Assembly: GCA_015039465.1 (NCBI GenBank)
Contig: MU130013.1
Coordinates: 226,933 to 249,191 of the forward strand
DNA from: Phlegmacium glaucopus
Taxonomy: Eukaryota; Basidiomycota; Agaricomycetes; Agaricales; Cortinariaceae
Direction of reading: 5' to 3'
DNA length: 22,259 nt
Under the pieces are notes generated by a model. The model was given only the letters and a program-made list of their open reading frames with translations. It did not search any database and was not told the origin of the DNA. This document shows, piece after piece, positions 1-11,355 of the stretch. The translations under genes and the position numbers were made by a program. Within the stretch, counting starts at the first letter, position 1. Every line of letters begins with the position of its first letter.

Positions 1-2969
1 GTAGCAGAAGTCCCGTTATGACTTGCAGTGGCGCTATGACGGCTCTCTGACCCATACCGCATTCTCTTAGCATTATCTGCAGCGGAACTTGTCGCACCTT
101 GAGAAGAGAAACTACACTTTCCAACCCTAACCGTTGATCAAACTCTCCACTTTGCTGCGAAAACCCGAGCACCCCATTCACGTATCACAGACGTTTCTAG
201 GAGTCAATATACTCGCAGGGTCACCGATATATATTCCACTATATTTGGTCTCAACCACGTCAAAAATACGCCAGTTGGAGATGCTGCTATACGAGGAGTA
301 AGTGGGGGTGAAAAAAAGCGTGTTTCGTATGCATACTTTCCTTTCTTCATGCATTTTGCATTTTTTGACCCGTCTTCTACAGAATCAGTGAGACTCTGGC
401 TACCAGAAGTTTGATCAGTCAAGCATTTTCGATATTCGGTTTGGGCGTCGATTTAACAACCGAGTTGATATCGCAGCTCCACTCGCGGTCTTGACTCCAG
501 CACGGCTCTTGAATTTGTCCGTGCCTTGCGAATTGCCACAGATCTCGTTCGTAATACCACCATCGTGTCTATATACCAGGCTGGAGAGTCTCTTTGGGAT
601 GTTTTCGATAAAGTTTGCCTCATCTACGAAGGAAGGATGGTTTATTTTGGTCCTATCGGCCTTGCTCGGCAATATTTCATCGACATGGGTTACGTTCCTG
701 CCAATCGCCAGACTACGCCAGACTTCCTAGTCTCTGTCACAGACCCACTTGGGAGAAGGATGGTCTTGAAGGACGATGATAGAAAAAGCCCAGAATTGAA
801 GAATCACCCCATCCCTCAGACAGCCGTTGAATTCGAAGAGTATTTTAAAAACTCGGAGATCAGGAAGATGAACCTTGAAGATATAGGGCTATACAAGGCG
901 GCGAACGTGGACAAGCATGATAGGAAGGTTGCTTACAAGGAGAGCGCGAAGGCGGAGCACGCCCGTCATACCCGTCGCACGGTTCGTAAATCAATCCAAA
1001 TGTTGTTGCGTTATTTGATTGATTTTATAGAGTCCATATACGATTTCGATTCCGATGCAGTACGAATCGTGATGCTTCGCAGGATACAGATTATTCAAGG
1101 CAATTATACTACTCAAGCTTTATCCACAATGTCAGCGATATCTTTCCCATGGAATAACTTTCAGGAACTGACCTTGTACACAGGACCTTTGTATTCCAAG
1201 CAATCATTCTTGGGACTACTTTCATACACACGCCGGACTCGACAGCTGCGTATTTCTCTCGCGGAGGTGTTATCTTCTTGTAAGTCAGACGTTGATCATA
1301 TCAACCAATCTTTCCTGATCCATCTCTATTAGTTCCGTCTTCGTACCAGCTCTTTTCAGCATGTCCGAGATACCGGCACTGTTTGCTCAACGACCTATCA
1401 TTCTTCGACACCAGAAGGCAGCTATGTATCACCCAATGGTAGAGGCCATAGCCCTAACCCTGGTTGACGTCCCTTTTACTCTTGCAACCATTATCCTGTT
1501 TGCGATCATTGTATATTCTATCGTGGGGCTTCAAACATCTGCTGCTCAATTCTTGTGCGTTTCCTTTTATCGTGGATTTATCTTGATTTTGATCGATCCG
1601 TGACACAGTACCTATTTTGTATTCATCTTCGTGGTGGCTTTAGCCATGAAAGCCTTCTTTCGTGGCTTGGCTGCGGCTTTCAAGAAAGCGGCACCTGCTC
1701 AGGCCATAGGTGGGGTTCTGCTTCTTGCGTTGTCTTTCTACACGGGTTATCAGATTCCTAAACCTTCCATGATTGGTTCCCTTCGTTGGATCTCATACAT
1801 CAATGTATGTTCTAATATTCTACAATCATTCTTGGAATCTCATGAATATTTGTACAGCCCATCCGATATGCTTTCGAAGGTCTCATGACCAACGAATTCC
1901 ATACCTTGAATGGAGTTTGCTCGACTCTCGTACCATCAGGTCCAGGCTATGAAGACATCTCTTTGGCCAACCAAGTTTGTACTGTCGTTGGGTCACAGCC
2001 TGGTCAGGCGACAGTTAGTGGAAATTCTTATCTGGCCCTGTCCTTCGATTATCATTACTCAAATCTGTGGAGAGTACGTGCTTAATACCCCTTTTTTTCT
2101 GTTCGTAATCTGATCAACGTTCTAGAACTTTGGAATCCTCCTTTCTTTTGCTATATTCTTCGTTCTGTGCCTTCTGATCTTCACTGAATTCAATACCAGT
2201 GGGACTGGGCAGGGCTCAACCATATTGTTCAAACGGGGTTCAAAGGCACATGTTCTTAAGCAGGTTAATGCTGCTGTTATCGACGATGAAGAGAAGGTTC
2301 AGGTTGCTACCGGTCCATCGTCGTCCGCAGGATCTGAAGAGTCAAATGAGAAGAATCAAGCAATGCACGAGCAGCCTAAAATGATGAATACATTTTCGTG
2401 GAGACACCTCAACTATACTGTTTCTGTTTCTGGAGATCATCGTTTATTGCTAGACGACGTTTCGAGGTTCGTCGCTCCGGGAAAGTTGACCGCTTTGATG
2501 GGAGAATCGGGTGCTGGCAAGGTAAATCATTTCAAAATCCGTGCGCGTCCTGATTTTTAATGTTGTCTTTTCTTTTGTCTCAAGACCACTCTCTTGAATG
2601 TTCTTGCTGAACGTATTGGAACTGGCGTCGTTACGGGAGATCGGTTCTTTAATGGTCAAGCTTTGCCTATCAATTTTCAGGCTCAAACAGGTTACTGCCA
2701 GCAGATGGATACTCACGTGCCTCTCACTACTGTACGCGAGGCTTTAGTACTCTCTGCCCAACTTCGTCAACCAGCATCAGTACCTACGTCGGAAAAGATC
2801 GCCTAGTAAGTATCAAGAAACGTCATCAGTATATATAAACTCATATGTCTCTAGCCCCGAAAAATGTTTAGTTATGTGCGGGCTTGAACCATTCGCCGAC
2901 GCCATGGTTGGGTCACTCGGTATTGAACAGAGGAAAAGAACCACCATTGGGGTTGAACTTGCTGCCAAG

Positions 2970-3021
2970 GCAAGTATCAATTTTCAGATTGAGATACTGC
3001 TGTTAAATAAAATTTATATAG
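2970..3021 (+). other. GC-AG intron in the ABC transporter
   Basis: The exon ending GVELAAK is followed by GCAAGT, and the next exon ([15 protein letters not shown]) begins after TATATAG. No GT donor restores the frame here. The donor context AAG|GCAAGT is the strong consensus known for the minority GC-AG class. The 52-nt length matches the neighbouring introns. Seen from sequence; splicing itself is inferred. Confidence 0.75.
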
Positions 3022-3196
3022 CCATCATTGCTGCTCTTTTTGGATGAGCCAACGTCAGGTCTTGATTCACAAAGTGCTTGGGTAATCATGAAATTTCTAC
3101 GCAGCCTTGCAGATAACGGGCAATCTGTGTTGTGCACGTGAGCGTTCAACTGTCCTAACGACGAGTATTCTTCTCATATATCTTTTTTTTATACAG

Positions 3197-3287
3197 CATT
3201 CATCAGGTAATTAATCAATCTGGAACCTTGTGCATAGTCAACTAGTTGTTAACTTTTCGATTCTAGCCTTCCGCAGAACTTTTCCAG
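3197..3287 (+). other. Two micro-exons (10 nt and 21 nt) in NBD2
   Basis: The conserved NBD2 stretch [20 protein letters not shown] can only be read if a 10-nt exon (3197-3206, IHQ) and a 21-nt exon (3267-3287, PSAELFQ) are joined between introns 3138-3196, 3207-3266 and 3288-3342. All borders are GT..AG. A further 24-nt exon lies at 3937-3960 (AIFMGTIL). Residue continuity with the PDR family H-loop region is the evidence. Confidence 0.75.
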
Positions 3288-4552
3288 GTGAGTCACTAAG
3301 GGGCTTTTACGTTTTAGAGTGTGCTGAACTTTGTATCTGCAGGTGTTTGATCGATTATTACTGCTGCGAAAAGGAGGACAAACCGTTTATTTCGGCGATG
3401 TTGGAAAAGGAGCCCAGTCGATCATCTCCTACTTCGAGACTGCAGGGGCACGGAAGTGCAGGCCCGGAGAGAACCCGTACGTTTTTCGCGTCTTATCATC
3501 CACTGAATCCCTCCTCTAATTGTTGGCGTAGAGCGGAATATATGCTTGATGTTATCGGCGCAGGAGCCACTGCTGTCACGGATAGAGATTGGCATGACGT
3601 ATGGCTCAATTCTAAGGAACATCAAACCTCGGAAGACAAAATCGATGAACTTCATGTGGAAGGACGATCACATCCTCCAGTTGCAGCAGCTGTGACGACC
3701 CAGTTCGCAACTCCATGGACATATCAAACTCGTGTTCTTCTGCGACGACAAAACTTGGCTTATTGGCGTGACCCCACGTACCTCATGTCGAAACTTACTT
3801 TGAACATTATCGGAGGCCTTTTCATCGGTTTCACTTTCTTCAAGTCTAAGAACACGATTCAAGGAACACAAAATAAACTTTTTGTATGTATTCTTACGAT
3901 AACGTTATTGGCTATCTTCTTATTCGACCTTAATAGGCCATCTTCATGGGTACTATCCTGGTTTGTCCTTTTTTTTATTCGGGTACCTGATGAATGGCTT
4001 ATGCTCTGAATCGCAGAGTGCTCCGTTAGGTGGTCAACTGCATGTGCCTTATATCAACGTACAGTTTACATTGGCCTACTTTACCTTGATAATACGGTTG
4101 ACAAGGATTGCCTAGATGCGCGACATTTATGAAATCCGAGAACGTTCAAGTCGCATGTACCACTGGTCAGCTCTGACCACGGCTCAGGTCGTTATGGAAC
4201 TCCCATGGAACATCTTAGGGTCAACGCTCTTCTTCTTGTGCTGGTACTGGACCGTTGGCTTTGAAGACTCTCGCGCAGGATTCACATATCTCATGTATGG
4301 CGTCTGTTTCCCGATTTATTACACGACAATCGCATTGGCTGTTGCTTCGATGAGTCCCACTGCCGAAATCGCTAGCCTTATGTTTTCTTTACTTTTTTCG
4401 TTTGTCCTTAGGGTAGCGCATCATTACTGGTAAGCTGACCAAATGTATTTTCAGCAATGGCGTCTTGCAACCTTTCAGGCTATTGGGTTGGTGGCGATGG
4501 ATGTATCGCCTTTCGCCATTCACGTACTTGATCGAAGCTCTTTTGGGCCAAG

Positions 4553-5369
4553 GTGCGTTACTTTTGCAGAGTGAAAACGACAATAGCAATGGAAGATATC
4601 TGATATCATATATTGAATATTGAATATAAAATTTAAACTAAGGTAGCAGCCATCGGCATTCGGCCGGCATGTGCAAACTTTGAGCAGATCAGTCCCACTT
4701 TCCATACCGTTCTTCTTCATTCCCACACCATGATATCCACATGGATATCCGGTCCACCTTCAAGTTCGATGCCACATCTATCTACAAGCCTTACAACACT
4801 CTGCTGTAGAGCGGTGAGCGTTGTGACATGAACTTCAATTTGACAAAGAGAACATGCCAAACTCGTTTTGCATCGCAACAACGAACATCACATGCACAAA
4901 TGCATCGATACATACTGCGAGGGCCTTTGTACTCAAGCTCAAGATGCACACGCAAAGGTAAGAACCTTTACGAAGTGTATGGTACGGTTAGAAATCTTAA
5001 CGACCCTGGTGACGTTTTATGAATGCTGATTCAGATTTGTCAGGGCCAAAGGAGTGACAGGTCTAGTACCAGATTAGGACGGTATCCATGCGGCACTTCG
5101 GCACAGGACCCTACCTGCCAGTGTCAATAGTTTAGAGTTAGAAATTCAATTCACTGGGATTCACTGGCGGGCGACTTGGAACAAGCGTAATCGGCTCGTG
5201 CCAATGGATTCATTGGTTCGAAATAATGTTCTTCCTTTTCTGGATTTTCCAGGGTATTGAAGAGTGCCCAAATGCCTTAGTAAGGGTAGATTCATTACGA
5301 AAATATCACCGCAAGCAAGGTCTTTTTCAGGACAGATCCCACAATAACCCTTTCGCTTCTTCCTTCACT
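4553..5369 (+). other. Decayed ABC transporter tail and presumed promoter of the NWD gene
   Basis: After ...LIEALLGQ a GTGCGT donor follows, but no convincing last exon. Short snatches hint at the expected C-terminal loop (CANFEQIS at ~4665-4690; LTKRTCQ around 4840), with stops between them. No other gene is recognised. The ~330 bases before the ATG at 5370 should hold the NWD promoter; I see no clear TATA box. Confidence 0.4.
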
Positions 5370-8300
5370 ATGTCGAATTCGAAAGTCCAATCCTTCAAAG
5401 CCAAAGTAAAATCCAAGTTTTTTCCACCCGCCGAAACTACAAACCGGCTGGCTCGTGCAAGCAGCACCGCGGTTGATGGCCTGCAATTAATTCTCAATCT
5501 TTTCAAAGGGCCAGCAGGTGTCGTTGCGGTTCCCGGATTGAAGGTCGGCGTAGAGGGCCTCCTTTTTGTTATCAATGTAATCAGGGTACAGTTATAAATT
5601 GCCTTATGATTGCGCCTATTAACGAATAAATAGAAAATATCTCAAAATGTGGACGATCTAGAGCAACTTGCAGTTCGGATTAGTGAGCTTACAGACGTCC
5701 TCGAGAAATCGAAGAAGAACGCAGGAACACCCTCCAAATCGATGCAGGATCGAATAGATCATCTATCAAGGCAGGCTTTTCCATGACTGGCTCAAATTCA
5801 CTGCCCTGATTAATGACTTTCAGTAAATGGATTGCGATTGCAGCCGACGTGAAGAAGCTTGCTTCCCGTGGGATGGTGGGACGAACTTTTAACTACGCCA
5901 ACGATGCAGCGTCTATAGCTTGTCATGTCCAGGCAATTTCATCGTCTATCGAAAACTTCAAGGTGGGCACACATCCTTATCGGTCTTATCCTGACTAATA
6001 TAGCTTGAAACCAGATAGAAACAATGCTTGCGGTGGAGTTCTCGCTAGATGTTAGCTTATCTTTCTGTTCATCTAACAACCATTCAGTCTGAAACGAATT
6101 GATTTACAGCAGCTGACAGATGCCACCACCACGCTTGAAGGAAAACGCGACAATGTACAGGAAACCTTGAACGACGGACTTCAGGTATGTTCCTTCGAAA
6201 TGAAGTATCCTGGTGCTATCTTAGATTTTGGCTAGGGAATGATGGCAAAATTAGACGTGAAAGGTAACTATTCGTTAACCTCCTCCTTACATGTGCAGCC
6301 CTCACCTGATACGTCCAAGACGGTCGCCCACCTATGGTTTTTTCCGCCTCATTTGAATCCCTCGATGCGCAGAAAATAACACGATGTTTTGATGGAACGA
6401 GAGTAGATGTGCTAGGTCAACTCCGTTCGTGGATAGGTGTTGAAGATGCCAGCGATAGCAACGTTCCCAATACCCCCATATTTTGGATAAATGGTTCGGC
6501 TGGAACGGGGAAGACTACGCTTTCATATACTTTCGCCGATGAATGCAAAAGGCGTGGAATCCCTGTTACAAGCTTCTTCTGCTCTCGCGACTTTGCAGAC
6601 AGAAGTAATCCGAACCTGATCTTTGCATCCATTGCCCATCATCTCGGGCAAACATTTCCGTCCTTTGGGGTCCAGCTAGCGGAGGTTCTTCAGTCGAACC
6701 CTCACCTAGCCTCTGCGAGCGTCCCTTATCAACTAGAAGAACTTATCATAAAACCTCTTCGATGTACTCGTGACTCGTTCCGTTTATGTCTCATTGTGAT
6801 AGATGCTCTCGACGAATGCAAGGACATGGGCACCACATCCATCATCCTATCCTCACTCTCTCGTTATGTTTCCGAACTCTCACCGCTGAGGATTTTGGTA
6901 ACTAGTCGACCGGAACAGTCCATCACCTCTGTCTTTGCCCATAAGTCGGGTCATCTCAACGCAGCGTCACAATGTCTAGTCTTGCACAAACTGGAGCTAA
7001 GCGTTGTGCGACAAGACATCAAACGCTATCTCTTGTCAGCTCTCCAAGATATCAGGGAGCGTTATGGCCTCGATAGTTCATGGCCGTCGGAGGAGGATGT
7101 CGAGGCACTGGCGACTCTATCCTTTGGCCTCTTTATTTTTGCAGCGACCTCGATCAAGTTTATCGAAGAACGAAATGATTCTGATCCACAAGGTCAACTC
7201 ACACGTCTCCTCAGCGCGAAAGAATTGAATGCCAATGCACAATCATCCCCCTATCATCATCTTGATAAATTGTACACTCAAGTCCTTATGCACGTATTCC
7301 CAGATATTTCAGTTCTACTATCAGGTCGACTGAAAATGATTCTCGGCACCATCGTTTCCCTACAAGAGCCGCTTTCCCCGGTTTATCTGGAGAACCTGCT
7401 CGGTTTGACTCCCTCAACCATCCGACAAACTCTGGTACATCTTCATTCCATTCTTATTTTACCAGACCGCGACACCCAATTGATTCGGCTACACCATCCA
7501 TCATTCGTCGATTTCATAACAGATTCCAATCGGTGCCATGATGCGAACTTTAGAGTGGACAGCGAGAAACAGCATACATTACTTGCAATTCGGTGTCTCG
7601 AAGCTATGCAGTCACTCAAACAAGATATATGTGGAATCAACAATCCATGTATACTAAATAGTGAAGTCGATGGTTTACATTCACGTATTGCGGACAATAT
7701 TTTGCCTCATATTCAGTATGCATGCCGTCATTGGATGTTCCACCTTACCCGTGCCCTGGTCTCGGATACTCTGGTCTCCCTCCTGAAGGAGTTTTGCAAT
7801 AAGTATCTTCTTTACTGGATTGAAGCTTGTAGCCTGTTAGGGGAGCTTCGAAATACTTTGGTCGGTTTACATGCTGCAAAGGAATTTCTGTTGGTATGTG
7901 CTTTGTGTTTTCGCATGCGTCTAAGACTTAGCTTATTTAATATGTCACAGAAAAAGGACCTCGTTGACTTACGCAATGTTGTTGATTTACTGCATGATTG
8001 CGAGCGGTTTACTCGTGAATTTTTCTCGATCCTGGATATTTCTTGTCTCCAAGTGTATCACTCGGCATTACATTTTACCCCAAGGCAGACAACTCTCTGG
8101 ACCCAGTACGAGCACAAAAGTTTACCATTAAGCAGGACAAATAATTGTATAGACGAGACTTGGAGCCCTTGTGTTCGGACTATGGATGGGCATTCCAGCT
8201 CAGTTTCATCTGTTGCATTCTCACCTGATGGCACACGAATCATGTCTGGATCCGCTGACAAGACTCTTCGACTGTGGGATGCAGTGAGTGGCGCCCATCT

Positions 8301-10404
8301 CGATACGCTCAATGGCCATTCCGGCTCAGTTCTTTCTGTCGCATTCTCACTTGATGGCACACGAATCGTGTCTGGATCCGATGACGAGACTCTTCGACTG
8401 TGGGATGCAGTGAGCGGCGCCCATATCAACACGCTTGAGGGCCATTCTGGCAAAGTCCTGTCTGTTGCATTCTCACCTGATGGCACACGAATCGTGTCTG
8501 GATCCTTCGACAAGACTCTTCGACTGTGGGATGCAGTGAGTGGGGCCCATCTCAACACGCTCACGGGCCATTCTGGCGTAGTTCGGTCTGTCGCATTTTC
8601 ACCTGATGGCACACGAATCGTGTCTGGATCCGCCGACAAGACTCTTCGACTGTGGGATGCAGTGAGCGGTGGCCATCTCAGCACGTTCAAGGGTCATTCT
8701 GTTGCATTCTCACCTGATGGCACACGAATCGTGTCTGGATCCGCCGACAAGACTGTTCGACTGAGGGATGCAGTGAGCGGCGCCCTTCTCAACACCCTCA
8801 AGGGCCATTCTAAGAAAGTTCTGTCTGTTGCATTCTCACCTGATGGCACACGAATCGCGTCTGGATCCAATGACGAGACTCTTCGACTGTGGGATGCAGT
8901 TAGCGGCGCCCATCTCAACACGCTCAAGGGTCATTCTGGCCCAGTTAGGTCTATCGCATTCTCAGCTGATGGCACACGAATTGTGTCTAATTCCGACAAT
9001 CTTCAACTGTCGGATGCAGTGACCGGCGCCCATCTCAATACGCTCAATGGCCATTCCGGCTCAGTTCTTTCTGTCGCATTCTCACTTGATGGCACACAAA
9101 TTGTGTCTGGATCCGATGACAAGACTCTTCGACTATGGGATGCAGGAAGCAGTGCCCATCTCAACAAGCTCAAGGGCCATTCTGACAGCGTTTACTCTGT
9201 TGCATTCTCACCCGATGGCACACGAATCGTGTCTGGATCCTTCGACGAGACTCTTCGACTGTGGGATGTGAGCGGCGCCCATCTCAACACGCTCAAGGGT
9301 CATTCTGCCCCTGTTCTGTCTGTTGCATTCTCACCTGACGGCACACGAATCGTGTCTGGATCCTACGACAAGACTCTTCGACTGTGGGATGCAGTGAGCG
9401 GTGCCAATCTCAACACGCTCAAAGGCCATTCTGACCCAGTTCTGTATGTCGCATTCTCACCTGATGGCACACGAATCGTATCTGATGCCCACCGTGACAA
9501 CGACAACGACAAGATTCTTCGACTGTGGGATGCAGTGAGTGGTGCCCATCTCGATACGCTCAATGGCCATTCCGGCTCAGTTCTTTCTGTCGCATTCTCA
9601 CCTGATGGCACACGAATCGTGTCTGGATCCATCGACAAGACTCTTCAACTGTGGGATGCAGTGAGCGGCGCCCATCTCGACACGCTCAAGGGCCATTCTG
9701 GCAATGTCCTGTCTGTTGCATTCTCGCCTGATGGCACACGAATTGTGTCTGGATCCGATGATGAGACTCTTCGACTGTGGGATGCAGTGAGTGGGGCCCA
9801 TCTCAACACGCTCAAGGGTCATTCTGGCGTAGTTTGGTCTGTCGCATTCTCACATGATGGTACACGAATTGTGTCTGGATCCTACGACAAGACTCTTCGA
9901 CTGTGGGATGCAGCGAGCGGCGCCCATCTCAACACACTCAAGGGTCATTCTGACGATGTTGTGTCTGTTGCATTCTCACTTGATGGCACACGAATCGTGT
10001 GTGAATACTACGACACCACTCTTCAACTGTGGGATGCAGTCACTGGAAACAGCGTTGAGATTTACAATAACTCCATTTATCCTCTTGTTCACTCGCCTAC
10101 TCCTCTCCGTGGGAAAAGTATGTCAAATATTCGGACCTTTATCAGTGATGGGTGGGTTTGGTCGATGCATCCGAAGCAACGCCTTTGTTGGATTCCGGCC
10201 TCATACAGACCACTGGATAACAGTTGTCTGGCGATAAGTGGAACTTGTATTGCTTTAGGCTCAGCGGATGGTCGTGTAATTGTCCTTGATCTTTCAGGTA
10301 GGCCTATTCTTTACTACTACTAGTACCTGTTTGACAATATTATTAGTATACGATGCTAATATTTTCCCAAGCATCTCTTCACAGTTGGGCGCATGAGGTT
10401 CTAA
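5370..10404 (+). CDS. NACHT-WD40 (NWD / STAND) NLR-like protein
   Basis: NWD proteins are fungal NLR-like signal-transducing NTPases. Some (HET-D, HET-E of Podospora) trigger heterokaryon incompatibility when their WD40 repeats sense a ligand. My model has exons 5370-5576, 5634-5770, 5824-5962, 6015-6050, 6110-6184, 6236-6263, 6320-7893, 7951-10297 and 10385-10404, giving ~1,520 residues. Residues 1-~212 are a helical, charged N-terminal domain (VPGLKVGVEGLL, VDDLEQLAVRISELTDVLEK) of the sort seen in agaricomycete NACHT proteins; its exact class is uncertain. P-loop GSAGTGKTT is at ~266-274, Walker B LIVIDALDE at ~365-373, and an LVTSRPE sensor motif follows. A linker leads to 15 WD40 repeats. 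The ATG at 6334 opens a long single-exon frame but is internal: frame continues upstream through VKDGRPP. The intron after 5770 has only a GC (GCAGGC) donor, the weakest junction. No premature stop was found in the spliced frame, so this looks intact. Confidence 0.88.
7894..7950 (+). other. Probable 57-nt stop-free intron inside the NWD gene
   Basis: The segment begins GTATGTG and ends GTCACAG, carries a branch-like CTTAG, is 57 nt (19 codons) long and has no stop, so the frame stays open whether or not it is spliced. Its translation (VCALCFRMRLRL...) interrupts the helical linker AAKEFL|KKDLVDLRN. Consensus borders and typical length favour an intron; retention would add 19 residues. Confidence 0.7.
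8191..10068 (+). repeat. Array of 15 WD40 repeats, 126-bp unit
   Basis: Each unit encodes about 42 residues with core VAFSPDGTRIVSGS, LRLWDAVSGA and closing LNTLKGHS. Nearly all codons are shared, and GGATCC recurs in most units, indicating recent homogenisation. Differences concentrate after HS (SS, GS, GK, GV, KK, GP, DS, AP, DP, GN, DD), at the residue after the next V (S, L, R, Y, W, V) and around GSxDxT (A, D, F, N, Y, I; K or E). Unit 5 lacks five residues, unit 7 lacks two, unit 9 lacks one and unit 11 has an inserted DAHRDNDND-like loop. All length changes are multiples of three. The array should fold as a beta-propeller ligand sensor. Confidence 0.95.
10298..10384 (+). other. Possible last intron of the NWD gene
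   Basis: GTAGGC after LDLS and TCTTCACAG at 10384 define an 87-nt intron. Joining gives VGRMRF and a TAA at 10402-10404 instead of the unspliced GRPILYYY and TAG at 10321-10323. Both ends are plausible; NWD proteins often stop a few residues after a VVxLDxS motif. Confidence 0.5.
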
Positions 10405-10868
10405 ATGAAAGGCATCAAATGCAGTTATGGAATCGCAGAGGCTGCAAGGTGGGGCACAAATTAGGGAAATTCTCATTTAGCCACATACTGTACTATTACG
10501 ACCTAATTTATATTTGAGGGCGTATTGTTCCATCTGTACATCCAAGTCTTGCCCGAGTCATTGGTGATTTTCCCTTTTAATGTGTGGGTAAGGTTTTGTT
10601 ATAATCGTTCCTTCGAAGGTTGCTTACAAGGAGAGCGCGAAGGCAGAGCACGCCCGTCATACTCGTCGCACGGTTCGTAAGTCAATCCAAATGTTGTTGC
10701 GTTATTTAATTGGTTTTATAGAGTCCATATACAATTCAAGTTTCGATTCCGATGCAAGTACGAATCGCGATGCTTCGCAGGATACAGATTATTCAAGGAA
10801 ATTTTACTACTCAAGCTTTATCCACAATGTCAATATCTTCTTCATGGAATAACTTTTGGTAACTGACA

Positions 10869-11178
10869 TGTTAAAATCTTATACCCTAGATCTAGATATA
10901 GTGACACTCAGTCACGGATATAATCGACTATGTATTAAAACACTGTACCTAGATATAGTGACACTAGGTACAAAATATAAGTGAAATGAGATGAATCAAG
11001 AATAGAGAAATATCATACCTCAGTCACGGATATAATCGACTGAGGCATGTCTATGTAGATGTAAAGTATTTATATGAGGATGCCACAATGGCTGCAGCCG
11101 CTCTGTGGCACGTCGCCCACTCCACTTTGTTCATGGTGGCCTTTTCCTATTTGGGTCATGGCGGCCCCATTCTCAACA
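10869..11178. mobile_element. Solo LTR (TG...CA, 5-bp TSD)
   Basis: The insertion starts TGTTAAAATCTTATACCC and ends ATTCTCAACA, with TGACA on both sides (10864-10868 and 11179-11183). The uninterrupted other copy (around 1168-1175) reads CTGACCTTGTAC, showing the pre-insertion site. Terminal TGTT/AACA and 5-bp duplication are the signature of an LTR retrotransposon remnant, probably Copia-like from its start; 310 bp with no coding region means a solo LTR. Inside, TCAGTCACGGATATAATCGA occurs twice (~10908 and ~11020), and GTACCTAG/CTAGGTAC and CTCAGTC/GACTGAG form small hairpins. Confidence 0.88.
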
Positions 11179-11275
11179 TGACATTGTACCCAGGACCTTT
11201 GTATTCCAGGCAATTATTCTTGGGACTACTTTCATACAAATGCTGGACTCAACAACTGCATATTTCTCTCGTGGA

Positions 11276-11355
11276 CATCAGCAAACCCTGATTTTTGCTA
11301 TACTTTACTATATTTTGCTATAACTCACTATGGCAAAAATCGGAGTTTGCTGATG
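11276..11355. mobile_element. 80-bp miniature inverted-repeat element
   Basis: Comparison with the first ABC copy (CTCGCGGAGGTG) shows an 80-bp insert in CTCGTGGA|...|GAGGTG. Its ends are 23-bp inverted repeats (11276-11298 and 11333-11355) matching at 21 of 23 positions and starting CATCAGCAAAC. The core is AT-rich (34 bp). The target duplication is only GA (or GGA if the border is moved one base), so no standard superfamily is assigned. Confidence 0.85.

Larger units (their letters stand above)
1..4552 (+). pseudogene. PDR-type (ABCG) full ABC transporter, 5'-truncated by window edge, decayed
   Basis: Pleiotropic-drug-resistance transporters are plasma-membrane efflux pumps built NBD1-TMD1-NBD2-TMD2. 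Seen here by splicing short introns: NBD1 signature VSGGEKKRV (~298-325), D-loop GLDSST (~495), TMD1 (MSEIPALFAQRPI at ~1361, FKKAAPAQA, YTGYQIPKPSMIG), the extracellular loop, NBD2 Walker A GESGAGK/TT split by an intron (2522-2584), degenerate signature GSLGIEQRKRTTIG, Walker [14 protein letters not shown] (~3030), then TMD2 (MRDIYEIRERSSRMYHW, LGWWRWMYRLSPFTYLIEALLGQ). Damage: in-frame TAG near 68-70 and frame loss at ~80-110 upstream of HFPTLTVDQT; no clean join across ~410-490, where the WDN residues before GLD should be; a one-base deletion near 1060 (a second copy at ~10.76 kb keeps the base); no clear C-terminus after 4552. Some breaks could be assembly errors, but several independent ones argue for a pseudogene. 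NBD1 Walker A lies left of the window. Confidence 0.85.

Noticed and set aside
6334..6336. ATG at 6334 as the NWD start codon
   Set aside because: Frame continues upstream through VKDGRPP over an intron 6264-6319, and six further exons encode a coherent helical N-terminal domain starting at 5370.
8058..8690. 210-residue frame on the minus strand inside the WD40 array, and similar frames at 8694-8927, 9363-9638 and 9598-9822
   Set aside because: They repeat with the 126-bp unit because a periodic array with length divisible by three stays open on the other strand; the + strand has clear WD40 conservation.
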